Source: Treponema sp. UBA4377 (GTDB lineage: Bacteria > Spirochaetota > Spirochaetia > Treponematales > Treponemataceae). From it: DNA of 64,000 nucleotides. The position numbers were made by a program, and so were the translations under genes. Under the pieces are notes generated by a model. It searched no databases. It saw nothing but the letters and a program-made list of their open reading frames with translations, and was not told the origin of the DNA. The DNA lies in the NCBI GenBank assembly GCA_002391235.1, contig DGRX01000030.1:95086-159085 (forward strand). The letters are read 5' to 3'. Shown in pieces: positions 17,069-29,352 of this stretch (position 1 is its first letter; the number at the start of each line of letters is the position of its first letter).

Positions 17069-17962
17069 ATGTACACAAGATTTAAAAAGGATACAGGGCC
17101 AAAAAAACCGCTCGCCGTCTCTTATTGGTCAAAGACAAAGATTAAGTGTCCCGTTTGCCAAAAAGACTTTCAGCGCGAAGAAATGCTTACCGGAAGCGGC
17201 CGCCTTAACGCCGGCGCCCTGACAGAAGAGCTTCACCGCCAGTACATTCCGACAGCCCGCTACGGAAAAATCAATCCGCTTATTTACGCAATCGGCGCCT
17301 GCCCCCACTGCCATTCCGCCTTTTTTTGGAACGACTTCAACGACATAAAAGACCAGGCCTCGCTTGACCGCATTTACGAAACGATGGAAGCGCGCAAAAA
17401 ATTCACCAACATGATTTTTCCATACTACAACCTTACGCGAAACCGCAATTTGCTGGACGGCGCGGCCATGTACTTTTTGGCCATTTTGACTTACGACGAA
17501 GTTGACTTTGCATACCTTCCGACAATGAAGCGCGCGATTCTAAGCCTGCGCTTGGCCTGGCTTTGCAACGACCTAAACGAAGAAGTCCCCGACCACAACT
17601 TTGACATGGTGGCCAAGGTCTTTTACCAAAAGGCGATTTTCTTTTACCAGCAAGCGGTAATAAACGAATCAAATCGCATAGAAAAAAGCTCAACCTTGGC
17701 CAACATGGGGCCGGACACGGACAAAAACTACGGCTGGGACGGCGTGATCTATTTGTGCGGCCTTTTGGAATACAAGTACGGCCAGACAGAAGACCAAGCC
17801 ATGCGCCTAAAAAAATTGGACGAATCAAAAATCGCCATCGCGCGCATCTTTGGCCTTGGAAAATCCACAAAGGAAAAGCCAGGCCCGCTTTTGGAGCACT
17901 CGCGAAACCTTTACGACAACTTGAACAAAATCTTGGGCGACGCTGACATAGCGATAGAATGA
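17069..17962 (+). CDS. DUF2225 protein, CxxC-containing, unknown function
   Basis: A 297-residue cytosolic protein. The N-terminal 110 residues hold two CxxC pairs (CPVC near residue 30 and CPHCHSAFFWNDF near residue 77) around a RQYIPTARYGKINPLIYAIGACPHC segment, the DUF2225 pattern. The remainder is helical and TPR-like (LSLRLAWLCNDLNEE, KIAIARIFGLG). Members of the family are conserved in spirochaetes and clostridia but have no established function to my knowledge. It has no Shine-Dalgarno and a -10 box 6 bases upstream. truA follows 17 bases later. Confidence 0.8.
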   Translation: MYTRFKKDTGPKKPLAVSYWSKTKIKCPVCQKDFQREEMLTGSGRLNAGALTEELHRQYIPTARYGKINPLIYAIGACPHCHSAFFWNDFNDIKDQASLDRIYETMEARKKFTNMIFPYYNLTRNRNLLDGAAMYFLAILTYDEVDFAYLPTMKRAILSLRLAWLCNDLNEEVPDHNFDMVAKVFYQKAIFFYQQAVINESNRIEKSSTLANMGPDTDKNYGWDGVIYLCGLLEYKYGQTEDQAMRLKKLDESKIAIARIFGLGKSTKEKPGPLLEHSRNLYDNLNKILGDADIAIE

Positions 17963-17979
17963 CGGCGCGGCGGGCATAG

Positions 17980-18756
17980 ATGGCCAAAAACATTCTTCTT
18001 ACGATTTCATACGACGGAACGGATTTTTGCGGCTGGCAGCGGCAGGACGAACAAAGAAGCGTCCAGGGCGACCTTGAAAGCGCCTTGGAAAAGCTTTTTG
18101 GCCAAAAAATCAATTTGCAAGGTTCCGGCCGCACCGATTCAGGCGTGCACGCTAAAGCGCAAGCTGCGAATTTTTTGTGCCCCGTAGATTCAATTCCCGA
18201 CCAAAACATTCCAAAGGCTTTGAACAATTTTTTGCCGCGCGACGTTAGGGTCAACGAGGCGCGCGCCGTTGGCCAAGACTTTTCGGCCCGCTTTAGCGCG
18301 ACAAGCCGCGTCTACCGATACTTTGTTTTGCCCAAGCAAATTCCCTGCGCGGCCTCCAGCCGTTACGTTTGGCAAATAAACCACATTCCCGACATCAAAA
18401 ACCTAAACGGGATGGCAGAATTTTTGCGCGGGGAATTGGATTGCAAGACATTCGCCGGCGCGGGCGACGCAAGCCTTTCGACAAAGCGCTATTTGGAAAA
18501 CGCTTTTTTCTTTGAGGAAGAGGATTCCTTTGGACAAAAAAAGCTTGTCTTTGAAATCGAAGCCAACGCCTTTTTGTACAGAATGGTTCGCTCGATTGCA
18601 GGAACATTGATCGACTTGGACAAAAACGGAAAAGGCCCCGCGGACTTTAAGGAAATTCTCGCCGCGCGCAAAAGAGAAATGGCCGGGCCAACAGCTCCGC
18701 CCGACGGCCTGTTTTTGTGGCAAGTTAAATTTGACGGAATAAGGCGGCACGCCTAA
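17980..18756 (+). CDS. truA: tRNA pseudouridine(38-40) synthase TruA
   Basis: A 258-residue enzyme that converts U38-40 of tRNA anticodon arms to pseudouridine. It shows the family N-terminus ISYDGTDFCGWQRQ, the catalytic Asp in GRTDSGVHA (about residue 52) and the YRMVRSIAGTL motif near the C-terminus. It is co-transcribed with the DUF2225 gene and ends 21 bases from the convergent priA stop; only a weak TAGCG/CGCTA stem lies between. Confidence 0.93.
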   Translation: MAKNILLTISYDGTDFCGWQRQDEQRSVQGDLESALEKLFGQKINLQGSGRTDSGVHAKAQAANFLCPVDSIPDQNIPKALNNFLPRDVRVNEARAVGQDFSARFSATSRVYRYFVLPKQIPCAASSRYVWQINHIPDIKNLNGMAEFLRGELDCKTFAGAGDASLSTKRYLENAFFFEEEDSFGQKKLVFEIEANAFLYRMVRSIAGTLIDLDKNGKGPADFKEILAARKREMAGPTAPPDGLFLWQVKFDGIRRHA

Positions 18757-18777
18757 TAGCGGACTGCATTCAAAGCG

Positions 18778-20865
18778 CTACAACAAGTTCACTGGGTCAA
18801 CGTCGACTTCGATGTAAACGCCTTCCTTTGCCCTATAACCGTAAATCAAGGCCGCCGCGACTTTTTGAAGCAAAGCGACCGACGGGCCTCTGAGCAAGAT
18901 TTGATTCCTGTAATTTGAATTGATTTTGGAAAGCGGACATTCGCTTGGGCCAAGGATTTCTGTTTCTTTGGAGTATGAAAGCCGCTTTGCCTTTATCGCG
19001 TCCAATTCCGCCGACAAAATTTTATAGGCGTCGGCAGCGAACGCCTCCGAGTCTTTTTGAGCCATGCTTCTAAAGACCAAGCGCAAAAGCCTTGAATACG
19101 GAGGAAAGTTCAAAAGCTTTCTCGAAGACAACTCGTCCTCATAAAATTCCTTGGAGCGGGAATGGCAGGCGCAGTAAATCGCGGTATTTGCCGGAGAATA
19201 TGTTTGCACCAAAACCTTTCCGTCAGGAAAAAACCTTCCGGCGCGTCCGGCCACTTGCGTTATAAGGCTAAAAGTTTTTTCCGCCGCCCTAAAGTCTGGC
19301 AAATGCAGCGAAGTGTCGGCCAAAATCACGCCGACCAATTTTAAGGATGGAAAGTTAAGGCCTTTTGCTATCATTTGCGTTCCAAGCAAAATGTCGTAGC
19401 CGCCTTTTTTAAAGGCTGCGATTTTTTCCTCAAGCTCCCCTTTTTTGCTTACAGCGTCTGTGTCAAGGCGAATCGTTCTTGCGTTTGGAAACTTTGACTT
19501 GACTTCGCTTTCTATGAATTCCGTTCCAAAGCCGGAATAGCCAATGTCAACCGAACCGCATTGCGGGCAAACTCTAAAAGGCTCTATTGAGTAAGAGCAA
19601 TAATGGCAAACCAAACGGTTTTGGGCCTTGTGGTAAGTCATCGGAACGGAACAATTCTTGCACTTTACTTCGTATCCGCACGAGTTGCACCTATAAAGAT
19701 GGTTAAAGCCGCGTCGGTTCAAAAACAATATAACCTGCCGTTTTTCCCTTAAGGTTTTTCTTATTTCATCTTCCAGCGGAACGGAAATCGCGCCGTTCAT
19801 TTTTTCGCGGCTCAAATCAACCGCGGCGATAATAGGCATTTTTCCGCCCGAAAGCCTTTTTGTAAGCCGGTGGCATAAAAACCGCTTTTCTTCTATCGCT
19901 TTCCACGCCTCGACGCTTGGAGTCGCGCTTCCCATGACAAGCGGAATCTTTAATCTTGAAGCGCGGCGCATGGCCACTTGACGCGCGTGGTAGCGGGGAG
20001 AGTTTCCCGACTTGTATGAAGAGTCGTGCTCCTCGTCGATGATGATCAAGCCCAAGTCCGGTATCGGAGCGAAAACAGCGCTGCGGGCGCCGACAACAAC
20101 GCGCGCCTCTTTGTTTATGATTCGTTTCCATTCCGTGAGTTTTTGGGCGGGCGTTAAAAGCGAATGAATTATCGCGGCGGTGTTTCCAAAGCGGCGGGTC
20201 ACCGCGCCTGCGACTTGCGGCGTAAGGCCTATTTCCGGCACCAAATACAAAACGCCTTGGCCTTTTTGCAAAACCTTTTCAGCCGCGCTCAAAAAAACTT
20301 CTGTCTTTCCGCTTCCCGTTCCGCCGTAAAGGTAATGGTAAAAAGTCCCGCCGCGGCCGCTTTCGACAGTTATCGCTTCAACGGCTTTTGCCTGCTCGTC
20401 AGAAAGCTCATTTTTTCCTTCAAAAGAATCCGCGTCAAGCGAAGAAAAACCGCCAATGTCTCCCCCTCGCTTTCCGCCGGGAATCATCGAGCACAAAGCC
20501 TCTCCTATAGGGCACAAATAAAAGCTTGAAATCCAAAAGCCCAAGTCCAAAAGCTCTTTGTTCAAAAGAGGGGTCTCGTCAAGAACCCTCAATATTTTTC
20601 GGATTTTTTTTGGATCAAACGAAAGGTCTTTGGGAAGCTCGTCAAACATCGCGGTTATGATTCCGGTCGTTTTTTTGTTGCCGAACATCACTTCGGCGCG
20701 CGAGCCGACTTTCGCCTCATAGGAATCCACTTTTCGCGCGCGCTTTAATGGAATCAATTCTTTTTGCTCTTTTTCTTCTTGCGCGACCCGCTTTCCAGCC
20801 TCCACATTGGCATAAGTGAAGGTTTGGTTTGCGGGAACGTTCAAGGCGATTTGCAAATATTTCAT
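18778..20865 (-). CDS. priA: Primosomal replication protein N' (PriA helicase)
   Basis: A 695-residue superfamily 2 helicase that restarts stalled replication forks. It has an N-terminal DNA-binding region, Walker A GGTGSGKTE near residue 182, a DEEHD box near 276, eight zinc-binding cysteines around CNSCGYEVKCKNC to CPQC (about 412-460) and the TQMIAKGLNFP and QVAGRAGR helicase motifs. Last gene of the secA operon; its start overlaps the UDG stop by 4 bases. Confidence 0.93.
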   Translation of the reverse strand: MKYLQIALNVPANQTFTYANVEAGKRVAQEEKEQKELIPLKRARKVDSYEAKVGSRAEVMFGNKKTTGIITAMFDELPKDLSFDPKKIRKILRVLDETPLLNKELLDLGFWISSFYLCPIGEALCSMIPGGKRGGDIGGFSSLDADSFEGKNELSDEQAKAVEAITVESGRGGTFYHYLYGGTGSGKTEVFLSAAEKVLQKGQGVLYLVPEIGLTPQVAGAVTRRFGNTAAIIHSLLTPAQKLTEWKRIINKEARVVVGARSAVFAPIPDLGLIIIDEEHDSSYKSGNSPRYHARQVAMRRASRLKIPLVMGSATPSVEAWKAIEEKRFLCHRLTKRLSGGKMPIIAAVDLSREKMNGAISVPLEDEIRKTLREKRQVILFLNRRGFNHLYRCNSCGYEVKCKNCSVPMTYHKAQNRLVCHYCSYSIEPFRVCPQCGSVDIGYSGFGTEFIESEVKSKFPNARTIRLDTDAVSKKGELEEKIAAFKKGGYDILLGTQMIAKGLNFPSLKLVGVILADTSLHLPDFRAAEKTFSLITQVAGRAGRFFPDGKVLVQTYSPANTAIYCACHSRSKEFYEDELSSRKLLNFPPYSRLLRLVFRSMAQKDSEAFAADAYKILSAELDAIKAKRLSYSKETEILGPSECPLSKINSNYRNQILLRGPSVALLQKVAAALIYGYRAKEGVYIEVDVDPVNLL

Positions 20866-21656
20866 TTATCGTAGTCCGGACAAATCTCGAGCAATTTATT
20901 CTTGAATATTTTCAGGTCTTCCCAAGCGGGCCGCTTTAGGCTTTCGTCCCTAAGAAGCGCGCTGGGATGAAAGGTGGCCATAAAGGGAATGCCGTTAAAG
21001 TCAACGATTTGGCCGCGCATCTTGTTGATGCCAATCGAAGTGTCCAATAAATTTTGCAAGGCAACGCGGCCCATCGCCAAAATCATCTTGGGCTTAAGGA
21101 CATGGATTTGCGCGTCCAAAAACGATCGGCATGCCTGGCTTTCTTGCGGCGCGGGATCGCGGTTCATCGGCGGCCGGCATTTTACGATATTGGCGATATA
21201 GCAGTTTTTGTCCCGGCTAAGATTTATCGCGGCAAGCATTTTGTCCAAGAGCTGGCCGGCCTTTCCGACAAAGGGGCGACCCTGCTCGTCTTCTTCCGCG
21301 CCGGGTCCTTCGCCGACGACAAGAACCAATGGCTGCGGAACGCCTTCTCCTGGAACGACATTCTTTCTTGTTTGCGAAAGCGGACAGCGCGCGCAAGCCG
21401 CGATTTTTTGGTTGACCGAATCAATTGACGCGCCGCCGCTTGAAAGAACAGAAGCCGCGGAATTTTGGCTTTGCGGCGGAGCTGATTCAACTTGCGGCGG
21501 AGCGATGGTTTCTTGCTCCGCGCAAGGAGCGTTTTCCGCTTCAATGTCGTCAACAAAAGCCGGCGGGGCGGTAAATTCTTGCGCGGTGTAGCCAAGAATA
21601 GCGCCCGAAGTTTTTTTTAAGACATCGTAAAGCCGCTCTTTTTCCGCCGCTTTCAT
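20862..21656 (-). CDS. Family 4 (Fe-S) uracil-DNA glycosylase
   Basis: A 264-residue DNA repair enzyme that removes uracil from DNA. After a Pro/Glu/Ala-rich N-terminal extension of about 85 residues comes the UdgA-type core: CARCPLSQTRKNVVPGEG, the VGEGPGAEEDEQGRPFVGKAGQLL active-site motif, KCRPP, a Cys in ESQACRSFL and TFHPSALLR. The four cysteines should bind a 4Fe-4S cluster. The extension resembles family 4 enzymes fused or related to SPO1 DNA polymerase. Overlaps of 4 bases on both sides place it in the secA-priA operon, fitting a DNA repair pair with PriA. Confidence 0.88.
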   Translation of the reverse strand: MKAAEKERLYDVLKKTSGAILGYTAQEFTAPPAFVDDIEAENAPCAEQETIAPPQVESAPPQSQNSAASVLSSGGASIDSVNQKIAACARCPLSQTRKNVVPGEGVPQPLVLVVGEGPGAEEDEQGRPFVGKAGQLLDKMLAAINLSRDKNCYIANIVKCRPPMNRDPAPQESQACRSFLDAQIHVLKPKMILAMGRVALQNLLDTSIGINKMRGQIVDFNGIPFMATFHPSALLRDESLKRPAWEDLKIFKNKLLEICPDYDK

Positions 21657-22039
21657 TGGTCCGCTCCTAGCAAGGCGGCCGCTTTCGCCGCCTTTAATTT
21701 ATTTGAATAGACCGTCAAAACCGACGCGGGAAGCCAACCGTCATCAAAACGATACCAAATCTCGCCGCCGTCATCTTCGCTGGCCATGGCGCTGGCTAAA
21801 ATCGGAAAAATTTCTCCTTGCTTGCAATAGTCGACAGCCTCCGCGTTCCAAGCAAGTTCTTTTCTAAAAGCGGCGTAAGGCTCAACGACAACAGCCCAAC
21901 TCACGTCAGGAGCGAGAGCCAACGGGTCGGATGTGTCTAGCGCGATCATATCCCGGTCATTTTTTTTGCATGCCGAAAAAAGAAGCGGCAATAAAGAGAC
22001 AAAAAGAATCGCGCGAAAGATTTTTTTAACGGGCCTCAT
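21653..22039 (-). CDS. Small lipoprotein with SH3-like region, unknown function
   Basis: A 128-residue protein with a lipoprotein signal ending LLFSAC (Cys about residue 23), then about 100 residues that resemble a bacterial SH3 domain (AVVVEPYAAF near the start, EIWYRFDDGWLPASVLTVY near the end). Likely anchored in the periplasm. I take the ATG at 22039, which overlaps the NUDIX stop by 14 bases; a TTG 4 codons earlier is less likely. No specific family recognised. Confidence 0.6.
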   Translation of the reverse strand: MRPVKKIFRAILFVSLLPLLFSACKKNDRDMIALDTSDPLALAPDVSWAVVVEPYAAFRKELAWNAEAVDYCKQGEIFPILASAMASEDDGGEIWYRFDDGWLPASVLTVYSNKLKAAKAAALLGADQ

Positions 22040-22457
22040 AATTGTTCTCAATGTATTTTTTTACGCTTGGCAATATCTTTAAATCCGAATCTACAAAATT
22101 ATCAGTGGGAATATTGTCAAAGTCAACCCACTTGCATTCAGTATGCTCTGTCAAAGTGAAAGGCTTTTCCAAGCCGTCATTGCTAAAAAAGACCTCGTAA
22201 GCGCGCAAGTCAGACGTCTTTCCTTTATGCTCAAATTGCGTTGAGGCGATTCGCTCGCCGACCAAAACATTTTCGCCAAACTCTTCCAACATTTCTCGGA
22301 CAATCGCATCGCGGTCGCTTTCGTTGCCATCAACCTTTCCGCCCGGCAATTCCCAACGGCCTCCCATGTCGCCGACTTGAGCGCGGCGGGCGATTAGAAT
22401 TTTGTTTTGAGTTTCCGGACTTTTTCCAAGTATGACGCAAGCGACGGAACTTTTCAT
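22026..22457 (-). CDS. NUDIX hydrolase of the MutT type
   Basis: A 143-residue NUDIX enzyme. The Nudix box runs from GGKVDGNESDRDAIVREMLEEFGE (GX5EX7REVXEEXGU type) near residues 39-62, preceded by RWELP. The small size and the IARRAQVGDMGGRWELPGGKV context fit a MutT/NudG kind that cleans the nucleotide pool, for example of 8-oxo-dGTP or 5-methyl-dCTP; the true substrate cannot be read from sequence. It overlaps the membrane protein upstream by 4 bases and sits with UDG and PriA in a DNA-maintenance cluster. Confidence 0.83.
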   Translation of the reverse strand: MKSSVACVILGKSPETQNKILIARRAQVGDMGGRWELPGGKVDGNESDRDAIVREMLEEFGENVLVGERIASTQFEHKGKTSDLRAYEVFFSNDGLEKPFTLTEHTECKWVDFDNIPTDNFVDSDLKILPSVKKYIENNYEAR

Positions 22458-22915
22458 AAAAGCGGAACCCCAGGCAAAACAAAATGAATTACGCCGATAA
22501 ACAGAGTTCCTATTCCAATGTAAAGCTTGTTTTCTGACAAAATGTTTCCAACCGTTTCAGGAAGAACGAAGCTGTCGCTTTTTTCCTCAAAATATTCCAT
22601 AAGGACGCAGGCTCCGGCTAAAAGGCACGCAAAAGACGGCAACAAGTCGCCAAACACAGACATTCCGCTGAACGGAACAAAGAAAATGACAATGCCTGTC
22701 ACAAAGCAAAGCGCTCCGCAGACCAGCCTAAAAAGCGAATTCGAAAAAAGCGACTCGCCCGCAATCCCCTCTTGAATTTTTTCAAAAGCGGGAATGGATT
22801 TCTTTTCCGCCGCTTCTTCAAAGGAATCGTCGCTAAAACCTTCACCTTGAGAATAAATCAAAATCAAGCCGCACAAAACGCTCAACAAAACTGACAAGCA
22901 ATAAAACTGGGCCAT
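22454..22915 (-). CDS. Small integral membrane protein, unknown function
   Basis: A 153-residue protein with about four membrane segments (about 3-22, 60-82, 88-106, 130-150), a short acidic loop after the first and an EKSDSF loop between the third and fourth. No enzyme motif is visible. It is translated as part of the secA operon, 18 bases after the gene at 22934 and overlapping the NUDIX gene by 4 bases. Confidence 0.6.
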   Translation of the reverse strand: MAQFYCLSVLLSVLCGLILIYSQGEGFSDDSFEEAAEKKSIPAFEKIQEGIAGESLFSNSLFRLVCGALCFVTGIVIFFVPFSGMSVFGDLLPSFACLLAGACVLMEYFEEKSDSFVLPETVGNILSENKLYIGIGTLFIGVIHFVLPGVPLL

Positions 22916-22933
22916 ACAAAACCTGCCTTTTTT

Positions 22934-23536
22934 TTATTCGCGCCGCGAGACTTTTGAGGTCAAATCAACTTTTTGGCCCAAAATCTCAACGGCAGCGTCT
23001 ACTTTTATTATATCATAATCCGAACTGTTTGTCCTTATAAAAAAAGCATTTTTTTCTATTTCCGCCGACTTTTGAATTTTATCCAAAGTTTGTCCGTCAA
23101 CGTCCACAAAGGAAAAAACGGCGGAGGCTTTTTCATTGTCCTTAATGTATTGGTCAATCGCAAAATTCTTGTCAGCCAAGCTTTTCTTTAGCGGATGGAT
23201 TTTTATCTGCGCATATACGCTTTCATCGTATTTAAAGGCGCTTAGCTCAAGCTCAAAGCCGGAAGCGGTCGCGATGTTGGGCCTGTTTCCAAACACTTTA
23301 ACGATTAGAAGAACGGCAAAACAAAGCGCTACTGTAAAAAGCATAAAGCGGTTGAACTTTGTCGAGACCAAAACCTTAAAAAGGCCCTTTGTTGGGGTTA
23401 GCCTTCCGGCATAATAGTCTTGAACGATTTTCGGCGCGTTTTTTATTCTTTCTTGGCGGTTGTATCTAAAGACAAGATTTTCATCCGCGTCTTGTTCGGG
23501 ATTTCTGCTTTCCGGAATGTTGTCGTAAAAGGCCAT
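22934..23536 (-). CDS. Membrane-anchored protein, unknown function
   Basis: A 200-residue protein: a basic cytosolic N-terminus (about 1-60, with FRYNRQERIKNAPKIVQDYYAG), one membrane segment (about 65-86, MLFTVALCFAVLLIVKVF) and an extracytoplasmic beta-rich domain. The ATG at 23536 sits directly after a GGGGGAAGGGAGA stretch, a strong ribosome site that decides this start over a TTG 5 codons upstream. The type II topology and the gene location next to a beta-propeller-like lipoprotein suggest an envelope complex; no family recognised. Confidence 0.6.
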   Translation of the reverse strand: MAFYDNIPESRNPEQDADENLVFRYNRQERIKNAPKIVQDYYAGRLTPTKGLFKVLVSTKFNRFMLFTVALCFAVLLIVKVFGNRPNIATASGFELELSAFKYDESVYAQIKIHPLKKSLADKNFAIDQYIKDNEKASAVFSFVDVDGQTLDKIQKSAEIEKNAFFIRTNSSDYDIIKVDAAVEILGQKVDLTSKVSRRE

Positions 23537-23554
23537 TCTCCCTTCCCCCAAGAA

Positions 23555-24764
23555 TTATTGGTCAACCAAAGCGTCGGTTCTCCACCAAACGACCTTCGCC
23601 TTGTCGCGTTCCGCCAATAGCGCGCTGACAATGCCCGTTTCGCTCAAAGAATAAGAACTGTAGACAACGCTTGGCGCGTCAAAATTCAAAAGGCGCTTTA
23701 TCACCTTGCCAGACTCTAAGTCCATCATTTGAACCATGCAGCCGGACTCAAGCGCGATTGTAAAGAAAATCCAGCCGTTTTTTGTGGCGCCTACCATATC
23801 GTACGGCAGCTTGTAGACTTGCTTTGAAAAGCCGTCGGAGACAGTCTCTTCGTAAGGGGGAATCTCGCGGCCTTCTCCAAAAGCTCCGCTCTTTATGTCA
23901 TAAGGAAACACGACGCTTATCGGGTCCGAAAGTCCGTTTTGAACTTTGCTTGAAACGTCGATCGAGGTTTCGTAGTAGTCAGCCTTTACAAACAAGCGGT
24001 TGGAGGCCGGATCGGGAATGACGTTTTCGATTTCTGAATACCGTGTGACGCCCATCTTGGCCTCTCCGTATTCAGGCGCGTCGGAATACTTTATCAAAGT
24101 CTCCGACAAAGGAAAGCCTTGCGGATTGTATCTAAAAATCTGGAAGCCCTCGTTTACGACGCAGACTACGACAAGGCAGTCGTCCTGGGTCACGTAGATG
24201 TTCCTGATAAACGGAAATGGAGTTCCGCCCACACCCTGCTGGCCAATGTAGTCGACAAAAGAATTTGAGTTAAAGCGCAAGACAACTTGCAAGAGAATCT
24301 TGTTGTCGCCGGTCTCCTGCCTTTCTTTGGGAAGCGTTTCGGCGACGTAAATGTACTTGCTTGAGTCCAAGGCCAAAAGCGACGGCGCGTTAAAAGGATA
24401 GTCAACTGTTTTTCTTGTGCTTACATTCTTGGAAGAAGCCGCTTGCCTTGAATCGGAGCTGTCAAAAAGCGGCGTCGGATTTGTTTCCGGATTGTGGTAA
24501 AGGGTCAGCAAGTCGCCGTAAGAGTTGAGCTCCAAAATCTTTTGCGACTCTCCGTTGGAAACGTAGAAAAAACCGTCGCGCATGGCTATCGCCGTGTTGA
24601 CCGCGCCGGTCGCGTTAAGGCCGCCGGCCAGGTTCAACTGCTCCTCAAAGGAACCATACTTAAGCGAAAACAATTCCTGTCTTTTTACGCTAGCCACGCT
24701 TCCATTTTTTTTGCAAGAAAAAAAGCAAACAGAAAAAAAAGCCAAAAGCGAAGCCGCAAAAAGC

Positions 24765-24772
<8 letters not shown>
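23555..24772 (-). CDS. Lipoprotein with beta-propeller-like repeats
   Basis: A 405-residue protein with a short lipoprotein signal (MNRLFAASLLAFFSVCFFSC, Cys20). The body has repeated strand motifs like GFFYVSNGESQKILELNSYGD, SKYIYVAETL and DCLVVVCVVNEGFQIFRYNPQG, typical of a 6-bladed beta-propeller of the NHL kind. I begin at the ATG at 24772, which overlaps the end of secA by 8 bases; longer starts read through secA sequence. Probably a surface or periplasmic lipoprotein. Confidence 0.65.
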
Positions 24773-27563
<2,791 letters not shown>

Positions 27564-27572
27564 AATTGAATT

Positions 27573-27601
27573 ATTCTATCATAGACCGCGCTTTTGTTCA
27601 A
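27573..27601 (-). promoter_or_regulatory. Promoter of the secA-priA operon
   Basis: Minus strand TTGAAC (27601-27596), 17 bases, TAGAAT (27578-27573). The ATG at 27563 lies 9 bases after the -10, so the leader would be only a few bases long. Confidence 0.65.
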
Positions 27602-29344
27602 CTAGCGCAAGAAACCGATGCGGCCCTTGGGCCAAAAGCGGAATTCGGTTGTGCCCAAAATTTTGTCTTGGCTTACGAATTGCGGCTCCATATTGGTGTA
27701 GTAGTAGACCGAATATTCGTCATAAGGCGTAAGCGGCTCCATGCGTTCCTCATAACTGTGCCTCATGTCCAGGGAATTGAAGCGGTTGTCGCCCATCATA
27801 AAGTAGCAGCCGTCGGGAATGTAGCTTGGAGAGCCGTCCGCCTGGTTGGCTGGGAAAACCGGCATGTTTCTTCTGTCCAAATAATTTATGTAGCTTTGCA
27901 AAAGCTGGGCGCGGTCCCAAAGGCCCCTGATCTCCGCGTCGTCAACAAGGCTTGAATACGGAAGTCCGCTTTGGATTAGCTGGGCGTTCCTCAAAACGAA
28001 TTTTCCGACGCAAAGCTTTAGCATAAGGTTCAGCCTAAAGTTTGAGTCCGAATACAAGTCGCCGCCGTAAAGGCCGTCCTTAACTTGAGGCGCGGCAGTT
28101 TTTGTCCAGTCCGTCATAAAGGCGTGGAACCATTCAACGCCGTCCTGCCCCGCCGCCAGCAGTTTTGTCGTCAAAGAATAGTTGTCGCGGAGCAAGTTGT
28201 ACTCAAAAAGCTCGCTGTCCGAAAGCAAGTCTTTTTTGGCCTTGCCCAGCTTGTCGCCGCGAGCCAAGCGCCAAAAGTCCCAGGCCAGGCGTTCGCATTC
28301 TTTTTGGACGGCGCTTATGTCCATCGAGTCGCGCTCTTTTTCAAGGGCCAGCATTTCTTCGTAGCCTTCTTGGCTTATCGGGAACTCTTGGATAAGGCGC
28401 TTTAGCTCAGGGCTTTTTTCGTTAAGGTTGTAGTTGGCCCATTTTGAGTCCTCTTGAACCGGAGAAAAGCGCGGCGAATCCTTTGTCCTGGAATAAAGGA
28501 TTCCGTTCACCATCATAAGCTGCTCGCCCGGAAGGCCAACCAAGCGCTTTACCAAGGGGTCGGCCTTGACTTGTCCGTTTTTGTCGACGTTCAAATTCAC
28601 CGTGGTGAACGTAAGCATGTAAACAAGTTCGGACACAACAGACTTGACTTCTTCCTTTCTTCCGCCTGCGTAATGGGGATTTCGGAACACGACTATGTCG
28701 CCCCTCTTGTATTTTTTGAATGTCGGAAGACCGACCTTTGTCAGGGGGAACCTTGGCCCGCTTGTGATTTTTGAAACCATCAAGCGGTCGCGGATCAAAA
28801 GCTCCGACACCATCGATTCCGACGGAATCTTGTAAAACTGAAAGAAGAAAATCTGGAAAAGCAAAACCATAAAGACCGCCTGCACCAAGGCGTCGGCCCA
28901 ATCCAAAATCTCAAAGGCCAGCCAAGAGCCGCCCTTGCGCTTTTTGGGCTTGGAAAATTCCAGCCAGTCCGGCGCGATTTTCTTTAGCCGCTTGTCGGAA
29001 ACCAGGCGCAAGGCCGCCAAAGAAAAGGCGAAGGCCAAGAGCCAAAAGCAAACTGAAACCACGTCAAAAGCGAACGACGTTCCGCTCTCCCCTGAACGGC
29101 GGATGATGAAAGAGACCAAGTGCGCGAACGGCTGGTACTGCAAAAGCTTTTTCGCCGCGTTGAAGTTGCCGCGCGAGGCGTTTTTTAAAAGGCCAAAATA
29201 AATTTGGTGAAAGAGAAGCGCGTTAAAAGCAAGAGCGATCGGAAAGGCAAAGGCCGCGACGTCAAGTCCAAAATAAATGTTAGCGACTGAAAAAAGCGCG
29301 GCGAAAATCGCGTCAAGCAAAAAAAATGTTTTTAAAAGCTTCAT
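27602..29344 (-). CDS. lepB: Signal peptidase I with a large insertion
   Basis: A 580-residue signal peptidase, about twice the usual size. Three or four membrane segments fill the first 170 residues. The catalytic Ser is S177 (IPSESM), the Lys is K266 (LVKRLVGLPGE), and the family box GDNRFNSLDMRHS sits near residue 518. Between the Lys region and that box are about 210 extra residues (about 290-500), helical and Leu/Glu/Asp-rich, with no recognised domain. It cleaves export signals, cooperating with SecA downstream. The start codon lies 8 bases after an extended -10. Confidence 0.9.
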   Translation of the reverse strand: MKLLKTFFLLDAIFAALFSVANIYFGLDVAAFAFPIALAFNALLFHQIYFGLLKNASRGNFNAAKKLLQYQPFAHLVSFIIRRSGESGTSFAFDVVSVCFWLLAFAFSLAALRLVSDKRLKKIAPDWLEFSKPKKRKGGSWLAFEILDWADALVQAVFMVLLFQIFFFQFYKIPSESMVSELLIRDRLMVSKITSGPRFPLTKVGLPTFKKYKRGDIVVFRNPHYAGGRKEEVKSVVSELVYMLTFTTVNLNVDKNGQVKADPLVKRLVGLPGEQLMMVNGILYSRTKDSPRFSPVQEDSKWANYNLNEKSPELKRLIQEFPISQEGYEEMLALEKERDSMDISAVQKECERLAWDFWRLARGDKLGKAKKDLLSDSELFEYNLLRDNYSLTTKLLAAGQDGVEWFHAFMTDWTKTAAPQVKDGLYGGDLYSDSNFRLNLMLKLCVGKFVLRNAQLIQSGLPYSSLVDDAEIRGLWDRAQLLQSYINYLDRRNMPVFPANQADGSPSYIPDGCYFMMGDNRFNSLDMRHSYEERMEPLTPYDEYSVYYYTNMEPQFVSQDKILGTTEFRFWPKGRIGFLR

Positions 29345-29352
29345 GGCAAAAT

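Noticed and set aside
18757..18777. Terminator between truA and priA
   Set aside because: Only a 5-base TAGCG/CGCTA stem with a 14-base loop and no T run is present.
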